Shown here piece by piece: positions 18,261 through 27,545 of a stretch of 59,891 nt of DNA. Below the pieces are notes generated by a model. That model did not search any database. It saw only the letters and a list, made by a program, of their open reading frames with translations, and was not told the origin of the DNA. Origin of the DNA: JAGLTN01 sp035403325 (GTDB lineage Bacteria; Planctomycetota; Phycisphaerae; Sedimentisphaerales; Anaerobacaceae); the NCBI GenBank assembly GCA_964492365.1, contig CAZBKA010000001.1:1-59891 (forward strand). The letters run 5' to 3'. Positions within the stretch are counted from its first letter, which is position 1. Each line of letters starts with the position of its first letter. The translations under genes were made by a program, and so were the position numbers.

Positions 18261-18653
18261 ATGAGGAAAATATTATTTGCAGATGATGAAATGGATGTGC
18301 GACTAATGTTCGAAAAAAGGTTTACATTTGAGGGGTATTCAGTTATTACCGCGTACAACGGCAACCAAGCGTTGTCTTTGGCAAAATCAGAATGCCCGGA
18401 TGTAATAGTGCTTGATATGGTTTTGGGGGATAAAACTGGAGAAGAAGTTGCTTTGAAGTTGAAAGAGGATCCTAAAACTCGTGATATCCCCGTTATATTC
18501 CTTAGTGCTCTTTTTTCCAAAGAAGATGAAGTATTAAAGTGTGATAATTTAAACGGCATCTGTGTGTTTGCAAAGCCGTATGATGCGGAAGAGCTTTTGT
18601 CCAGAATAGAAGGCTTGCTGGACAAAAAAGTTAGTGCAGCAGGAAAGCCTTAG
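18261..18653 (+). CDS. Stand-alone response-regulator receiver
   Basis: A 130-residue single-domain receiver with no output domain. It has the acidic pair in FADDEMD, the phosphorylation aspartate in VIVLDMV, the FLSA switch serine and the lysine in FAKPYD. First of a tandem run of four related units. No histidine kinase lies nearby, so its partner is encoded elsewhere. Such proteins usually pass on a phosphate or bind a target, as CheY does. Confidence 0.88.
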   Translation: MRKILFADDEMDVRLMFEKRFTFEGYSVITAYNGNQALSLAKSECPDVIVLDMVLGDKTGEEVALKLKEDPKTRDIPVIFLSALFSKEDEVLKCDNLNGICVFAKPYDAEELLSRIEGLLDKKVSAAGKP

Positions 18654-18654
18654 A

Positions 18655-18834
18655 AACAAGGACGATACTGGTTGTTGATGATGAATAAAATATGCTGTTA
18701 TTTTTCAGGAAAAGGTAACAGCAGTTGTGTTCTCTGTAATTGTTTCAGACAATTATAAGGATGCTTTAGAACTGGCAGAATCCGAGCATCCAGACCTTAA
18801 AAGCTCTATCTCCCAAAATGGAATAGTTAGCTGA
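18655..18834 (+). pseudogene. Decayed response-regulator receiver
   Basis: Between two intact receivers lies a broken copy. One frame gives TRTILVVDDE, then a stop, then NMLLFFRKR and another stop. A different frame continues as VFSVIVSDNYKDALELAESE followed by HPDL, which aligns with YSVFTAGNGADALVLARSKHPDL of the next gene. The remainder of the receiver (phospho-aspartate to the end) is missing. It therefore has premature stops, at least one frameshift and a large deletion. Confidence 0.8.
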
Positions 18835-18882
18835 ATAAAAGGATATATGAAAGAGTCTAGTTAAATTACAGAGGAAACTCTA

Positions 18883-19251
18883 ATGGGGGAAAAGAAAATA
18901 TTAATTGTAGATGACGAAAAAGATGTGCTGCTAATGCTTGAAAAAAGATTAAAGGCCAAGGGATATTCTGTCTTCACGGCTGGTAATGGAGCAGATGCTT
19001 TGGTTTTGGCAAGGTCAAAACATCCGGACCTCATTATACTTGATGTAGTAATGGCGGATATGGATGGGCCTGAAGTTGCCTCACAGTTGAAAAAGAACCC
19101 CAAGACCAGTGATATTCCGGTTATGTTCCTAACTTGTCTGTATTCAAAAGCAGAAGAAGCGGAAAAGGGGCATCAGCTCGGTAACGATTTGATATTTGCA
19201 AAGCCATATGACTCTGAAGAGCTGGTTGGGACAATTGAAAGCCTTCTGTAA
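18883..19251 (+). CDS. Stand-alone response-regulator receiver
   Basis: A 122-residue receiver: ILIVDDEKD, LIILDVVM (phospho-aspartate), MFLT and FAKPYDSEEL. It resembles the receiver at 18261 closely, including the same FAKPYD and a D-[AS]-EEL-x(3)-IE-x-LL ending, which points to tandem duplication. It has an AGAGGA site before the ATG and no output domain. About 120 bases of apparently noncoding sequence follow before the next receiver. Confidence 0.88.
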   Translation: MGEKKILIVDDEKDVLLMLEKRLKAKGYSVFTAGNGADALVLARSKHPDLIILDVVMADMDGPEVASQLKKNPKTSDIPVMFLTCLYSKAEEAEKGHQLGNDLIFAKPYDSEELVGTIESLL

Positions 19252-19375
19252 ACAAAAGTCTGAACAGGAAATAAGTATGAAGACAGAATAAAAGAGGCGC
19301 TCGAATTTGCATGGACATCTTATTTTTGCTTTTGTATGAGAAGCCTGAGTTGTAATTTTAAAGGAGATTAGAATA

Positions 19376-19780
19376 ATGAGTGACAAGATTTCTATTTTGG
19401 TAGTTGACGACGAAAGGTGTATCCGGAGGGTACTGGAATACAGACTTGAATCGGAAGGGTTTGAAGTTTATTCGGCGTTTGATGGAGAAAGCGGTCTAAA
19501 GATAGCGAGGGATAAAAGACCAGATGTGATTTTGCTGGATTGGTTAATGCCAAAAATGAACGGCATGGAAGTGCTTTCTGAGTTGCGTCGTGATGAAAGG
19601 ACAAAGGACATAATTGTATTTATGTTAACAGCCAAGAATATGATGGATGATGTTGAGGCAGCACTTGCGAATGGTGCTAACGATTATATTATCAAACCCT
19701 TTGAGGGAGATGAGCTTGGCAAAAGAATCATGAGCATGTTCAAAGCAGTTCATATGCTACACGAAGAAAGTGTATCTTAA
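19376..19780 (+). CDS. Stand-alone response-regulator receiver
   Basis: A 134-residue receiver: LVVDDERC, VILLDWLMPKMNG (phospho-aspartate), FMLTAKN and YIIKPFEGDEL. It is closer to the classical PhoB/CheY type than the other two and carries no output domain, only a short helical tail. AAGGAG precedes the ATG. It ends the cluster and is followed by a strong bidirectional terminator. Confidence 0.9.
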   Translation: MSDKISILVVDDERCIRRVLEYRLESEGFEVYSAFDGESGLKIARDKRPDVILLDWLMPKMNGMEVLSELRRDERTKDIIVFMLTAKNMMDDVEAALANGANDYIIKPFEGDELGKRIMSMFKAVHMLHEESVS

Positions 19781-19822
19781 ATTTTAAAAGCAATTAGTTA
19801 ATTTTGAAGAAGTAATCAAAAT

Positions 19823-19860
19823 AAAAAAAGCGAGCAAATTTAAAGGCTGCTCGCTTTTTT
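19823..19860. terminator. Bidirectional terminator
   Basis: Stem AAAAAGCGAGCA / TGCTCGCTTTTT with an 11-base loop and A and T runs on both sides. It lies between two convergent genes and can serve both strands. Confidence 0.9.
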
Positions 19861-19875
19861 ATTTTTTATTTTTTT

Positions 19876-21888
19876 TTATTCGTTGTTCAGTTTTACTTCG
19901 TTTTCTTCGTAGTAGTTTTTCTTTGGCAGTTTAGCGTACCAGAAGATGTACATTCCTACGTTGCAAATTATGAAGATAACTGCAGTAATCTTGAAGTATC
20001 CCCAAGCCCCGATCATCATCTGCATAGGCAGCATGAATAATGTAATCATCCAGACTATGACGAACGGCAGCGCGACAACATCATTGAAATGTTCCTTTTC
20101 GACTTTAACCCTGGTTACATGTGGTAACCTGTTTTTCAGAGGTGCCCAGAAACCCAAAGGCAGTGTCTTTTTATAGAAGTTTTCAATGACAGATTTTTCA
20201 GTCGGCTGCGTTAAGAATGTACCGAGAATCGAACCAACGAGTCCTATGCCGAGGAGGATGCAGAAGTACCATTTTTCGTCAGCAATCCATTGGAACCCTG
20301 CGGTTGCTTCAAGTTTCGCCTGGAAAGTTCTCAGTAACACAGCGCCTATCATTCCGAAGAGAGTTCCGACTGCGAAACCACCGCCGTTAAATCTCCACCA
20401 ATAGAAACGCAGGAACAAAGGTGCGGTGATACCGCCGATCAATGCCATTGTAACCCATCCCCAGATATCATTGATATTTTTAGCATAATAACCAAAGACG
20501 AAGCCAATGCTAACAACGGCGACGCAGAAAGCCCAGCTAATGTATATCAATTCGTTGTTACCAGCTTTTGGTCTGATGTGTGCCTGGTAAATATCCTTTG
20601 TGAAGAAAGCAGTAACCATGTTTATGGTTCCACCGAAAGTTGAAACCAAAGCGGCGATGAGAGCAGTCAGGAGGAAACCACGGTATCCGATTGGTATCAT
20701 GTTTACGATAACAGCAGGTACGATACGTTCAGGGTCAACGGTTCCTTCAAAACTAACAAGAGGCAGTTTTGTTGCCCATGTCTCGCCGAAGATTCCTTTT
20801 AGACCTTCAACAAGTGTCGGGAACTGCTCGGGGTAGCGAATAATTTTTGTTGTATATTCAACCCAGACGTTTTTATCAATGGCTCCAAAGTTGGCTTTAA
20901 TCAGTTCAGCAGCAGCTGGGATGCTTTGTGTTGCAGCGAAGAGGTCCTTAACGAGGAAGATACCGAGCACAGCGAAGCCCATCATCAAAGGCCAACGGAA
21001 CATCATAAGCCAAGTCCACATGTAAGATAAGGTTCCGCATTCTCGGTCACTTCTTGCACCGAAGTATTTCGGGTCGTCTCCCATACCCATTCCGTTGAAG
21101 ACTGCTTTTAAGAGATAGAAAGATGCGAAGATCATCATTGTTTCATATATTTTATAACCTTCAGGCATCGTAGCCATTACGCTTAATTTAGAACTCATCC
21201 ATTGTGGATTATGTGTGATTTCAGCGGCCAGAGTTCCGAAGTCTGGGCATCCCATGACTCTTGTGACTGCCATTATTGTGATAGTTACAACAGCGGAGAG
21301 AATAATTGCAGACTGGAACATATCTCCGAATACAACGCCATAGAAACCTGCAACCATAATATAGAGACCACCGATGCCTACCATAATCAGGGCACATTGC
21401 CAAGGCTGGAGAGGTACGAACATCGAGAGGAAGAGTCCGGCACCTTTGACTAGATATGCGGTCATTCCTATAGCCCATGTGATTTTTGAGATTGCCATGA
21501 CGAGTCTGGCGAATTTTCCACCGAAACCGTCACCGAAACGGAATACCATCCAATCCGCACCTGTCATGCAGCCGCTTCTTCTGTGGTATTTACCTGTGAA
21601 TACGAGTACAACGGTTAGAAAGAGACAAGCGGCCCCGCGGAATCCTTCGATATAAAGTCCCCTTGTTCCGAGGAGGAATATGAAAGATACAGCGATCATT
21701 GTACCAGTCATGTCTACCATTGAGGCCATACCTGAGACACCAAGCATCCACCAAGGGAGATTTCTTTCGCCGAGAAAATATGAATCGAGGTCCTTAGAAG
21801 CTTTTTTTCTCAGATAGAGAGATATTCCGACGATGATGATAAAATAAAGGCCGATGATTGAGTAATCAACCGTGTTTAAGAATTCCAC
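19876..21888 (-). CDS. Sodium:solute symporter (SSS family), long form
   Basis: A 670-residue inner-membrane transporter with 13 or more helices. The SSS fold is shown by YSIIGLYFIIIVGISLYLRKKA, YFLGERNLPWWMLGVSGMASMVD and GGLYIMVAGFYGVVFGDMFQ. It is about 100 residues longer than typical members because of an extra helical C-terminal part, common in planctomycetes. It probably imports a sugar or sugar acid with sodium, given the sugar-oxidising genes that diverge from it. AGGAG lies before the ATG. Its promoter and a leader hairpin are listed separately. Confidence 0.9.
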   Translation of the reverse strand: MEFLNTVDYSIIGLYFIIIVGISLYLRKKASKDLDSYFLGERNLPWWMLGVSGMASMVDMTGTMIAVSFIFLLGTRGLYIEGFRGAACLFLTVVLVFTGKYHRRSGCMTGADWMVFRFGDGFGGKFARLVMAISKITWAIGMTAYLVKGAGLFLSMFVPLQPWQCALIMVGIGGLYIMVAGFYGVVFGDMFQSAIILSAVVTITIMAVTRVMGCPDFGTLAAEITHNPQWMSSKLSVMATMPEGYKIYETMMIFASFYLLKAVFNGMGMGDDPKYFGARSDRECGTLSYMWTWLMMFRWPLMMGFAVLGIFLVKDLFAATQSIPAAAELIKANFGAIDKNVWVEYTTKIIRYPEQFPTLVEGLKGIFGETWATKLPLVSFEGTVDPERIVPAVIVNMIPIGYRGFLLTALIAALVSTFGGTINMVTAFFTKDIYQAHIRPKAGNNELIYISWAFCVAVVSIGFVFGYYAKNINDIWGWVTMALIGGITAPLFLRFYWWRFNGGGFAVGTLFGMIGAVLLRTFQAKLEATAGFQWIADEKWYFCILLGIGLVGSILGTFLTQPTEKSVIENFYKKTLPLGFWAPLKNRLPHVTRVKVEKEHFNDVVALPFVIVWMITLFMLPMQMMIGAWGYFKITAVIFIICNVGMYIFWYAKLPKKNYYEENEVKLNNE

Positions 21889-21939
21889 ATTCGTCTCCTA
21901 AAAAAGAGTGGCAATATTATGGTACATACCAGCAAAATT

Positions 21940-21964
21940 GTTGGTCTTCACTTCGTTGACCAAC
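21940..21964 (-). promoter_or_regulatory. Leader hairpin before the symporter gene
   Basis: Inverted repeat GTTGGTC / GACCAAC with an 11-base loop. It lies about 50 bases before the ATG and just after the predicted start of transcription. It could be an operator or an RNA hairpin. Confidence 0.4.
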
Positions 21965-21977
21965 AGATAAAGCATGA

Positions 21978-22006
21978 AGTATAAATTAGAGTTGAAACTT
22001 AGGCAA
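21978..22006 (-). promoter_or_regulatory. Sigma-70-type promoter for the symporter gene
   Basis: Read on the minus strand: TTGCCT, 17 bases, TATACT. It places the start of the transcript near 21970. Confidence 0.5.
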
Positions 22007-22119
22007 GTATTTAATTTTGGTTATTATTTTTTCGAACAAATTCACAAAAACATCACTATATATCAGCTGGTGCACTGTAACCTTCTGTGTTTTTGTCAGG
22101 TTTTTAACCATATTAATGG

Positions 22120-22148
22120 TTGATTATAGTTTTAGCTGTCTGTAAAAT
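22120..22148 (+). promoter_or_regulatory. Sigma-70-type promoter for the Gfo/Idh operon
   Basis: TTGATT, 17 bases, TAAAAT. It leads into the gene at 22188 and probably the five genes up to 28289, which follow in the same direction with short gaps. Confidence 0.55.
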
Positions 22149-22187
22149 AGCATTTTTAATCGTGTTTTATGTATGGAGAATTGCATA

Positions 22188-23603
22188 ATGAAAGACATTG
22201 AGAAGCAAACCAAGAGCAGTACCTCACTTTCCCGCCGACAGTTTTTGGCATCATCAGCGGCATTTGCAGCATTTACAATTGTACCGAGTTATGTTCTTGG
22301 TGCAAATGGTCAGCAGCCGCCAAGTGATAAATTAAATATCGCAGCTATCGGATCTGGTGGTATGGGGTCAGGCAATATTGAAAGGTGCAGCACTGAAAAT
22401 ATTGTAGCGCTTTGTGATGTTGATGATGAAAGAGGAGCGGATACATATGCTAAGCATCCTAATGCACCGACGTTCAGAGACTTCCGTAAGATGCTTGATA
22501 AAGAGCAGAAGAATATTGATGCGGTGATTATTGCAACTCCAGACCACACACATGCGGTAGCGGCGATGGCATGTATGCAGCTTGGCAAGCATGTTTATGT
22601 CCAAAAACCATTAACACATGATATATATGAAGCAAGAATGCTGACAGAGGCAGCGCATAAGTATAAAGTTCAGACACAGATGGGTAATCAGGGGCATTCA
22701 GGTGAGGGTATTCGTCTGATTGCTGAATGGATACAGGACGGTGCAATTGGGCCTGTTCGTGAGGTTCATGCGTGGACAGACAGACCTATTTGGCCCCAGA
22801 GTGTTGGTCGTCCGGCGGGAGAATTAGCGGTTCCGTCGACGCTTGACTGGGATTTGTGGCTTGGAACGGCACCGTTCAGACCTTTTAATAAAGGTTATCT
22901 GCCATTTGACTGGCGTGGGTGGTGGGATTTTGGAACTGGTGCACTTGGTGATATGGCATGTCATATTATTGATCCGGTGTTTATGGCGTTGAAACTTGGT
23001 TATCCAACTTCAGCATCGGCGAGCTTTACGAGGGTAAGGCTTGGTGATCGCTATGAAGGTCATTATCTGAAACTTGCAGATATGAATGAGACGCCACCTA
23101 TTTCATCAGTTATTCATTATGAATTTCCGCAGCGTGGCGAGATGCCGGCTGTTAAGCTGCATTGGTATGACGGTGGGATGAGACCAGAGAGGCCTGTCGA
23201 GCTTGAGCAGGGCAGGAGAATGGGTGACGGTGGTAATGGTGTTATTTTTGTAGGTGATAAGGGTAAGATTATGTGCGGCTGCTACGCGGCTAATCCCAGG
23301 ATTATCCCCGAGGAAAAGATGAAAGAATATAAACGTCCTGAACCGACTATTGAGAGAATTCCTGGCGGCGAGGGCGGCCATGAGCAGGACTGGATACGTG
23401 CATGCAAGGACGGCAAACCAGCAAGTTCCAACTTTGATTATTCAGGTCCTCTTACAGAGACGGTTCTTATGGGTAATCTTACGATGCGTATGGATGGCGA
23501 AAGGATTGAATGGGACGGCGTAAATATGAAAGTTACGAATATCCCAGAGGCTAATGCTTTTGTGAGCAGAAAATATCGTGAAGGCTGGAGCCTTGGAGTT
23601 TAA
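22188..23603 (+). CDS. Tat-exported Gfo/Idh/MocA-family oxidoreductase
   Basis: A 471-residue NAD(P)-dependent sugar oxidoreductase. The N-terminus is a twin-arginine signal (SRRQFLASSA, Arg16-Arg17), so the folded protein is sent to the periplasm. The Rossmann start is NIAAIGSGGMGSGN, followed by ATPDHTHA. The usual EKP motif is QKP (VYVQKPLTHD): the lysine is kept and the glutamate changed. DWDLWLGTAPFRPFN and WRGWWDFGTGALGDMACH are typical of the planctomycete/Bacteroidetes exported group. GGAGA before 22188 fixes the start over an ATG five codons upstream. First gene of a likely 3-keto-glycoside locus. Confidence 0.9.
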   Translation: MKDIEKQTKSSTSLSRRQFLASSAAFAAFTIVPSYVLGANGQQPPSDKLNIAAIGSGGMGSGNIERCSTENIVALCDVDDERGADTYAKHPNAPTFRDFRKMLDKEQKNIDAVIIATPDHTHAVAAMACMQLGKHVYVQKPLTHDIYEARMLTEAAHKYKVQTQMGNQGHSGEGIRLIAEWIQDGAIGPVREVHAWTDRPIWPQSVGRPAGELAVPSTLDWDLWLGTAPFRPFNKGYLPFDWRGWWDFGTGALGDMACHIIDPVFMALKLGYPTSASASFTRVRLGDRYEGHYLKLADMNETPPISSVIHYEFPQRGEMPAVKLHWYDGGMRPERPVELEQGRRMGDGGNGVIFVGDKGKIMCGCYAANPRIIPEEKMKEYKRPEPTIERIPGGEGGHEQDWIRACKDGKPASSNFDYSGPLTETVLMGNLTMRMDGERIEWDGVNMKVTNIPEANAFVSRKYREGWSLGV

Positions 23604-23646
23604 TTTTTATTTTTATCATTATGATTTGAAATTAAGGAGACAAAAA

Positions 23647-25083
23647 ATGGGAAGTTTATTCGGAGCCAGCAGGTCTGGTAAGAAGATTTCGAGGCGTGAT
23701 TTTATTAAGGCTGGCTCGGCAGGTGTGGCGGCGATAGGTTTCCCATTTATAGTCTCCTCTTCTGCATTAGGTGCAGACGGAGCGGTTGCAGCAAGTGATC
23801 GAATTGCACTGGGATTTATAGGTGTCGGCGGACAGGGATTCTTTAATATGAAATCGTTCATTACCAATCCGGCAGTTCAGGTTGTTGCGGTTTGTGATGT
23901 TAATGAAGAAAGCGATTATAGTAAGTTTTATTTCGGCGGCACGGCTGGCAGGAAGCCTGTAAAAGCGTTTGCTGATAATTACTATGCTGAGAAGAATAAC
24001 GGCAGCTTTAAAGGAGTCGATGAATATGTTGCTTATCAGGATTTGATAGGCAGAAAAGATATTGATGCGGTAGTTATCGCGACGCCTGACCACTGGCATA
24101 CGTTGATATCAATTGCTGCAATGAGGACGGGTAAGAATGTTTATTGTGAAAAGCCTATATCACATAATGTTTTTGAGGCTCGCTGGATAGCAGAAGAAGC
24201 TAAGAAAGCTGGTGTTGTTACGCAGATGGGTAATCAGGGCCATGCAGAGGAAGGCGCGAGATTATTGTGTGAGTGGATCGCGGATGGTGCGATAGGTAAT
24301 GTTCATACAGTTCATATCTGGTGTAATCGTCCGGGCGGTATGTGGGAACAGGGCATTGACCGACCAAGTGATACGCCTGAGGTTCCGAAAGGTCTGGATT
24401 GGGATAAGTGGGTTGGTCCTGCGAAGTTCAGGCCTTACCATAGTCTTTATCATCCATTTATGTGGCGAGGCTGGTGGGATTTTGGAACAGGGAGCCTTGG
24501 TGATATGGGTTGTCATCAGATGGATGCACCTTACTGGGCATTGAAGCTTGATGCTCCGGTCAGCATTGAGGCGAGCAGTACAAAAGTAAATGATGAAACT
24601 GCACCTTTGGCGACTAAGATACATTATAAGTTTGGCAAGCGTGGTGATATGTGTCCTGTTGAGATGGTATGGTACGACGGCGGGCTGAAGCCAGCCAGAC
24701 CAGAGGAGCTTGAAGAAGGCAGAGAACTGCAATCCGAAGGTCTTCTTTTTGTTGGTGACAAGGGGACGATTCTTTCTGAATTTAATGGAGGCAGTCCGAG
24801 AATTATTCCTGAGAGCAAGATGAGGGAATATAAGAGGCCTGCGAAAACTATTGAAAGATCAATTGGCCATCGTGAAGAATTTATAGCGGCTTGCCAGGGT
24901 AAGGGCAAGGCTTGTTCGAATTTTGATTATGCAGGGCCTTTGAATGAAATAGTTCTTCTTGGTAATGTTGCCGTCAGAGCTGGCAAGAAACTTCTGTGGG
25001 ATAGTGCTAATCTTAAATTCAGTAATTGCGAAGAATCCAGTAAGTTTATCAAGGAAGAATATCGCCAAGGTTACAGCTTATAA
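23647..25083 (+). CDS. Tat-exported Gfo/Idh/MocA-family oxidoreductase
   Basis: A 478-residue paralogue of the preceding gene. It has a twin-arginine signal (KISRRDFIKAG, Arg16-Arg17), a nucleotide-binding GFIGVGGQGF, ATPDHWHT, and a normal EKP in YCEKPISHN. The C-terminal substrate domain carries WRGWWDFGTGSLGDMGCHQMD. It differs from its neighbour by an insertion with a Lys/Gly-rich stretch after VCDVNEESD. AAGGAG stands before the ATG at 23647; the open frame runs 23 codons further upstream into the previous gene. Likely oxidises a sugar at C3 in the periplasm together with the neighbouring enzymes. Confidence 0.9.
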   Translation: MGSLFGASRSGKKISRRDFIKAGSAGVAAIGFPFIVSSSALGADGAVAASDRIALGFIGVGGQGFFNMKSFITNPAVQVVAVCDVNEESDYSKFYFGGTAGRKPVKAFADNYYAEKNNGSFKGVDEYVAYQDLIGRKDIDAVVIATPDHWHTLISIAAMRTGKNVYCEKPISHNVFEARWIAEEAKKAGVVTQMGNQGHAEEGARLLCEWIADGAIGNVHTVHIWCNRPGGMWEQGIDRPSDTPEVPKGLDWDKWVGPAKFRPYHSLYHPFMWRGWWDFGTGSLGDMGCHQMDAPYWALKLDAPVSIEASSTKVNDETAPLATKIHYKFGKRGDMCPVEMVWYDGGLKPARPEELEEGRELQSEGLLFVGDKGTILSEFNGGSPRIIPESKMREYKRPAKTIERSIGHREEFIAACQGKGKACSNFDYAGPLNEIVLLGNVAVRAGKKLLWDSANLKFSNCEESSKFIKEEYRQGYSL

Positions 25084-25113
25084 AATGAGAGCAAATTAAC
25101 ATGTGAGGCTTTA

Positions 25114-26325
25114 GTGGTGGACATTGAAAAACTCAATATTGCTGGAGTTGGCGGTGGTGGTCAGGGTTGGTCTGATCTTCATAATCTGGCACCATATTGC
25201 AATATAGTTGGGATATGTGATGTTGATGATAAGCGTGCTGAGCAATCGTGGAATGAATTTCCGAGTGCGAGGCGTTATCGAGATTTTCGCAAGATGCTTG
25301 ATAAGGAAGATAATAATATTGACGGAGTTGTTGTTGGTACGCCGGATAATACTCATGCTGTGATTGCGATGCGTGCGATTAAGATGGGTAAGCATGTTTA
25401 CTGTGAAAAACCAATGGCCCATGATATATATGAAGTTCGCAGGTTGACAGAAGAGGCGAAGAAAGCAGGTGTTGTTACTCAGCTTGGTACGCAGATACAT
25501 GCTGAGGAGGGATTGAAGCAGGCAGTTGAGATATTAGCTTCTGGTAAGATCGGCAAAGTTAAGAAAGTTGATCTGTGGAGTTCTAATTTTTGTAATTTTG
25601 TTCCGCTTGCATCAGGTGAGCATGATGTACCTTCAACACTTGATTGGGATTTGTGGTTAGGCCCGGCCGAGTTTCGGCCTTACAATCCGAGTTATGTACC
25701 TTATCTGTGGAGGCAATGGTGGAATTTTGGCAGCGGTATTTTAGGTGACATGGGTTGTCACATTTTTGATATACCTTTCTGGGCGTTTGGTTTGGAGGCA
25801 CCGGAAAGTATTTATGCATCTTCAACGGCTGTTAATAAGGATGTGGTTTGTCAGGCATCTATAATTCATTATAAATTTGCAGCTACAGAAAAACATGATG
25901 CAGTGGAGATCAACTGGTATGACGGGGGTATATATCCGTCAATGCCGGATGGTATGGAGGCTGACAGAAAATTGCCTGCGAGTGGTGGGCTTTATTATGG
26001 TGAGAAGGGGACATTGCTTTCGATACATTGCGGTGGTGCGAGGCTTGTGCCGGAGACGGAGATGAAAAGTTTTGTTAAACCAGAGCCGTTCTTACCGAGA
26101 GGTATGAATCATTATCAGGACTGGGTTGAAGCTTGTAAGGCTGGCAGGAAAGCATCCAGCGATTTTGAGTATTCCGGGCCTTTGACAGAAACAGTTTTGT
26201 TGGGTAATATTGCTGTTCGGACTGGTAAAAAACTTTTGTGGGACAGCAAGAATATGAAAATAACAAACTGCGAAGAGGCAAATGGTTATCTTCGTAGGCA
26301 ATATCGACAAGGATGGAATTTGTAA
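25114..26325 (+). CDS. Gfo/Idh/MocA-family oxidoreductase lacking a signal
   Basis: A 403-residue paralogue of the two genes before it, but without a twin-arginine signal, so it should stay in the cytosol. It begins at a GTG (25114 or 25117) directly with the Rossmann strand LNIAGVGGGGQGW. It has VGTPDNTHA, YCEKPMAHD and WRQWWNFGSGILGDMGCH. Only 30 bases separate it from the previous stop, and they encode no hidden signal in any frame. It could act on keto-sugars after import, for example as the reducing partner of the exported enzymes; that is inference. Confidence 0.88.
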   Translation: MVDIEKLNIAGVGGGGQGWSDLHNLAPYCNIVGICDVDDKRAEQSWNEFPSARRYRDFRKMLDKEDNNIDGVVVGTPDNTHAVIAMRAIKMGKHVYCEKPMAHDIYEVRRLTEEAKKAGVVTQLGTQIHAEEGLKQAVEILASGKIGKVKKVDLWSSNFCNFVPLASGEHDVPSTLDWDLWLGPAEFRPYNPSYVPYLWRQWWNFGSGILGDMGCHIFDIPFWAFGLEAPESIYASSTAVNKDVVCQASIIHYKFAATEKHDAVEINWYDGGIYPSMPDGMEADRKLPASGGLYYGEKGTLLSIHCGGARLVPETEMKSFVKPEPFLPRGMNHYQDWVEACKAGRKASSDFEYSGPLTETVLLGNIAVRTGKKLLWDSKNMKITNCEEANGYLRRQYRQGWNL

Positions 26326-26361
26326 CCTTTTAAATGAGAAGGTTTTTTAAGGAGAATATCT

Positions 26362-27534
26362 GTGGAAACAAAAATGTATTTGCTTTTAAGTTCGATGATG
26401 TTTCTTGAGTATGCGGTCTGGGGGGCATGGGCTCCTGTGCTTGCATCAAGGCTTTTTGGGCCTTTGAAAATGAGCGGTAAACAGACAGGTTGGATATATG
26501 GAACAATTCCGCTGGCATGTCTGGTTTCTCCTATTATTGCAGGTCAGATGGCAGATCAGTGGATTGCGAGTAAGTGGATACTGGTTTTTGCACATTTTGT
26601 CGGTGCGGTATTGTTGTTTGCTGCATCCAAGAAGGAGAAGTTTGGGCCTTTGTTTGTCACAATGATGCTTTATTCACTTTTGTATTCAGCGACGATGCCT
26701 CTGGTCAATTCTTTGATGTTTGCGAATTTAACTGATGCGGCAAGTCAGTCGCCTTTGATATTTATCTGGGCTCCTATCGGATGGGTTCTGGTTGGTTTGA
26801 TACTTACCGGCTGGAGGAAAGTTAAGGGTGCAGGTGACGGGAGTGACTGTTTGAAGTTTGCAGCGATATTGTCGGTATTGATGGGAGTTTGCTGTCTTTT
26901 CCAACCCAGTGTTGCACCGGTTGGCAACAGCGGTTCGAGTCTGGCATTTATGGATGCTTTTTCAATGCTTAAAGATGGGAACATACTTTTATTCTTCATA
27001 GTATCGTTTTTTGTTACAACGCAATTGCAGTTTTATTTTCTTTGTACAGCGCCATTTCTTGGTGCTATAGGTGCAGAGAATAAGAATATTCCTGCTTTGA
27101 TGGCGATTGCCCAGGCGGCACAGATAGCAGCTACGGTTTGGGTGTTGCCGGTTTTGTTAGGGGTTGGTTATAAATGGACACTGGCAGTGGGTGTTTTGAG
27201 CTGGCTGATTCTTTATCTGGTTTATTCATTTGAGAAGCCAAAACAGCTTGTTTATGGTTCGATGATTTTTCATGGGATAGCATATGTAACATTTATTATT
27301 GGTGGTCAGATATATATTAATAGTGTTGCTGATGCTTCTATTGTTAATTCAGCTCAGTCGCTGTTGTTTATGGCTACTGTGGGGTTGGGGTATTTTCTTG
27401 GGACGCAGTTTACCGGTATTGTGATGGATAAGTTCAGCGTTAACGGAAAATTTCAATGGCGGAAAATTTTTATTGTGCCTTGTGGAATTTTGCTGGCTTG
27501 TGTGTTGGCGTTTATTATTTTCTTCAAAGCGTAG
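26362..27534 (+). CDS. MFS transporter, nucleoside:H+ symporter type
   Basis: A 390-residue inner-membrane carrier with about 12 helices. Its start, LLSSMMFLEYAVWGAWAPVL, and GWIYGTIPLACLVSPIIAGQMADQ are typical of the NupG/XapB-like branch of the major facilitator superfamily. Planctomycete and Bacteroidetes members often lie in sugar loci, so it may carry a keto-sugar instead of a nucleoside. GTG start with AAGGAG seven bases before. Operon position is between Gfo/Idh genes and the DUF1080 gene. Confidence 0.8.
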   Translation: METKMYLLLSSMMFLEYAVWGAWAPVLASRLFGPLKMSGKQTGWIYGTIPLACLVSPIIAGQMADQWIASKWILVFAHFVGAVLLFAASKKEKFGPLFVTMMLYSLLYSATMPLVNSLMFANLTDAASQSPLIFIWAPIGWVLVGLILTGWRKVKGAGDGSDCLKFAAILSVLMGVCCLFQPSVAPVGNSGSSLAFMDAFSMLKDGNILLFFIVSFFVTTQLQFYFLCTAPFLGAIGAENKNIPALMAIAQAAQIAATVWVLPVLLGVGYKWTLAVGVLSWLILYLVYSFEKPKQLVYGSMIFHGIAYVTFIIGGQIYINSVADASIVNSAQSLLFMATVGLGYFLGTQFTGIVMDKFSVNGKFQWRKIFIVPCGILLACVLAFIIFFKA

Positions 27535-27545
27535 GAGCTTTTCGG

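Noticed and set aside
22014..22030. GGTTATTATT block shared with the region next to repeat copy B
   Set aside because: AT-rich, about 14 bases, no extension on either side.
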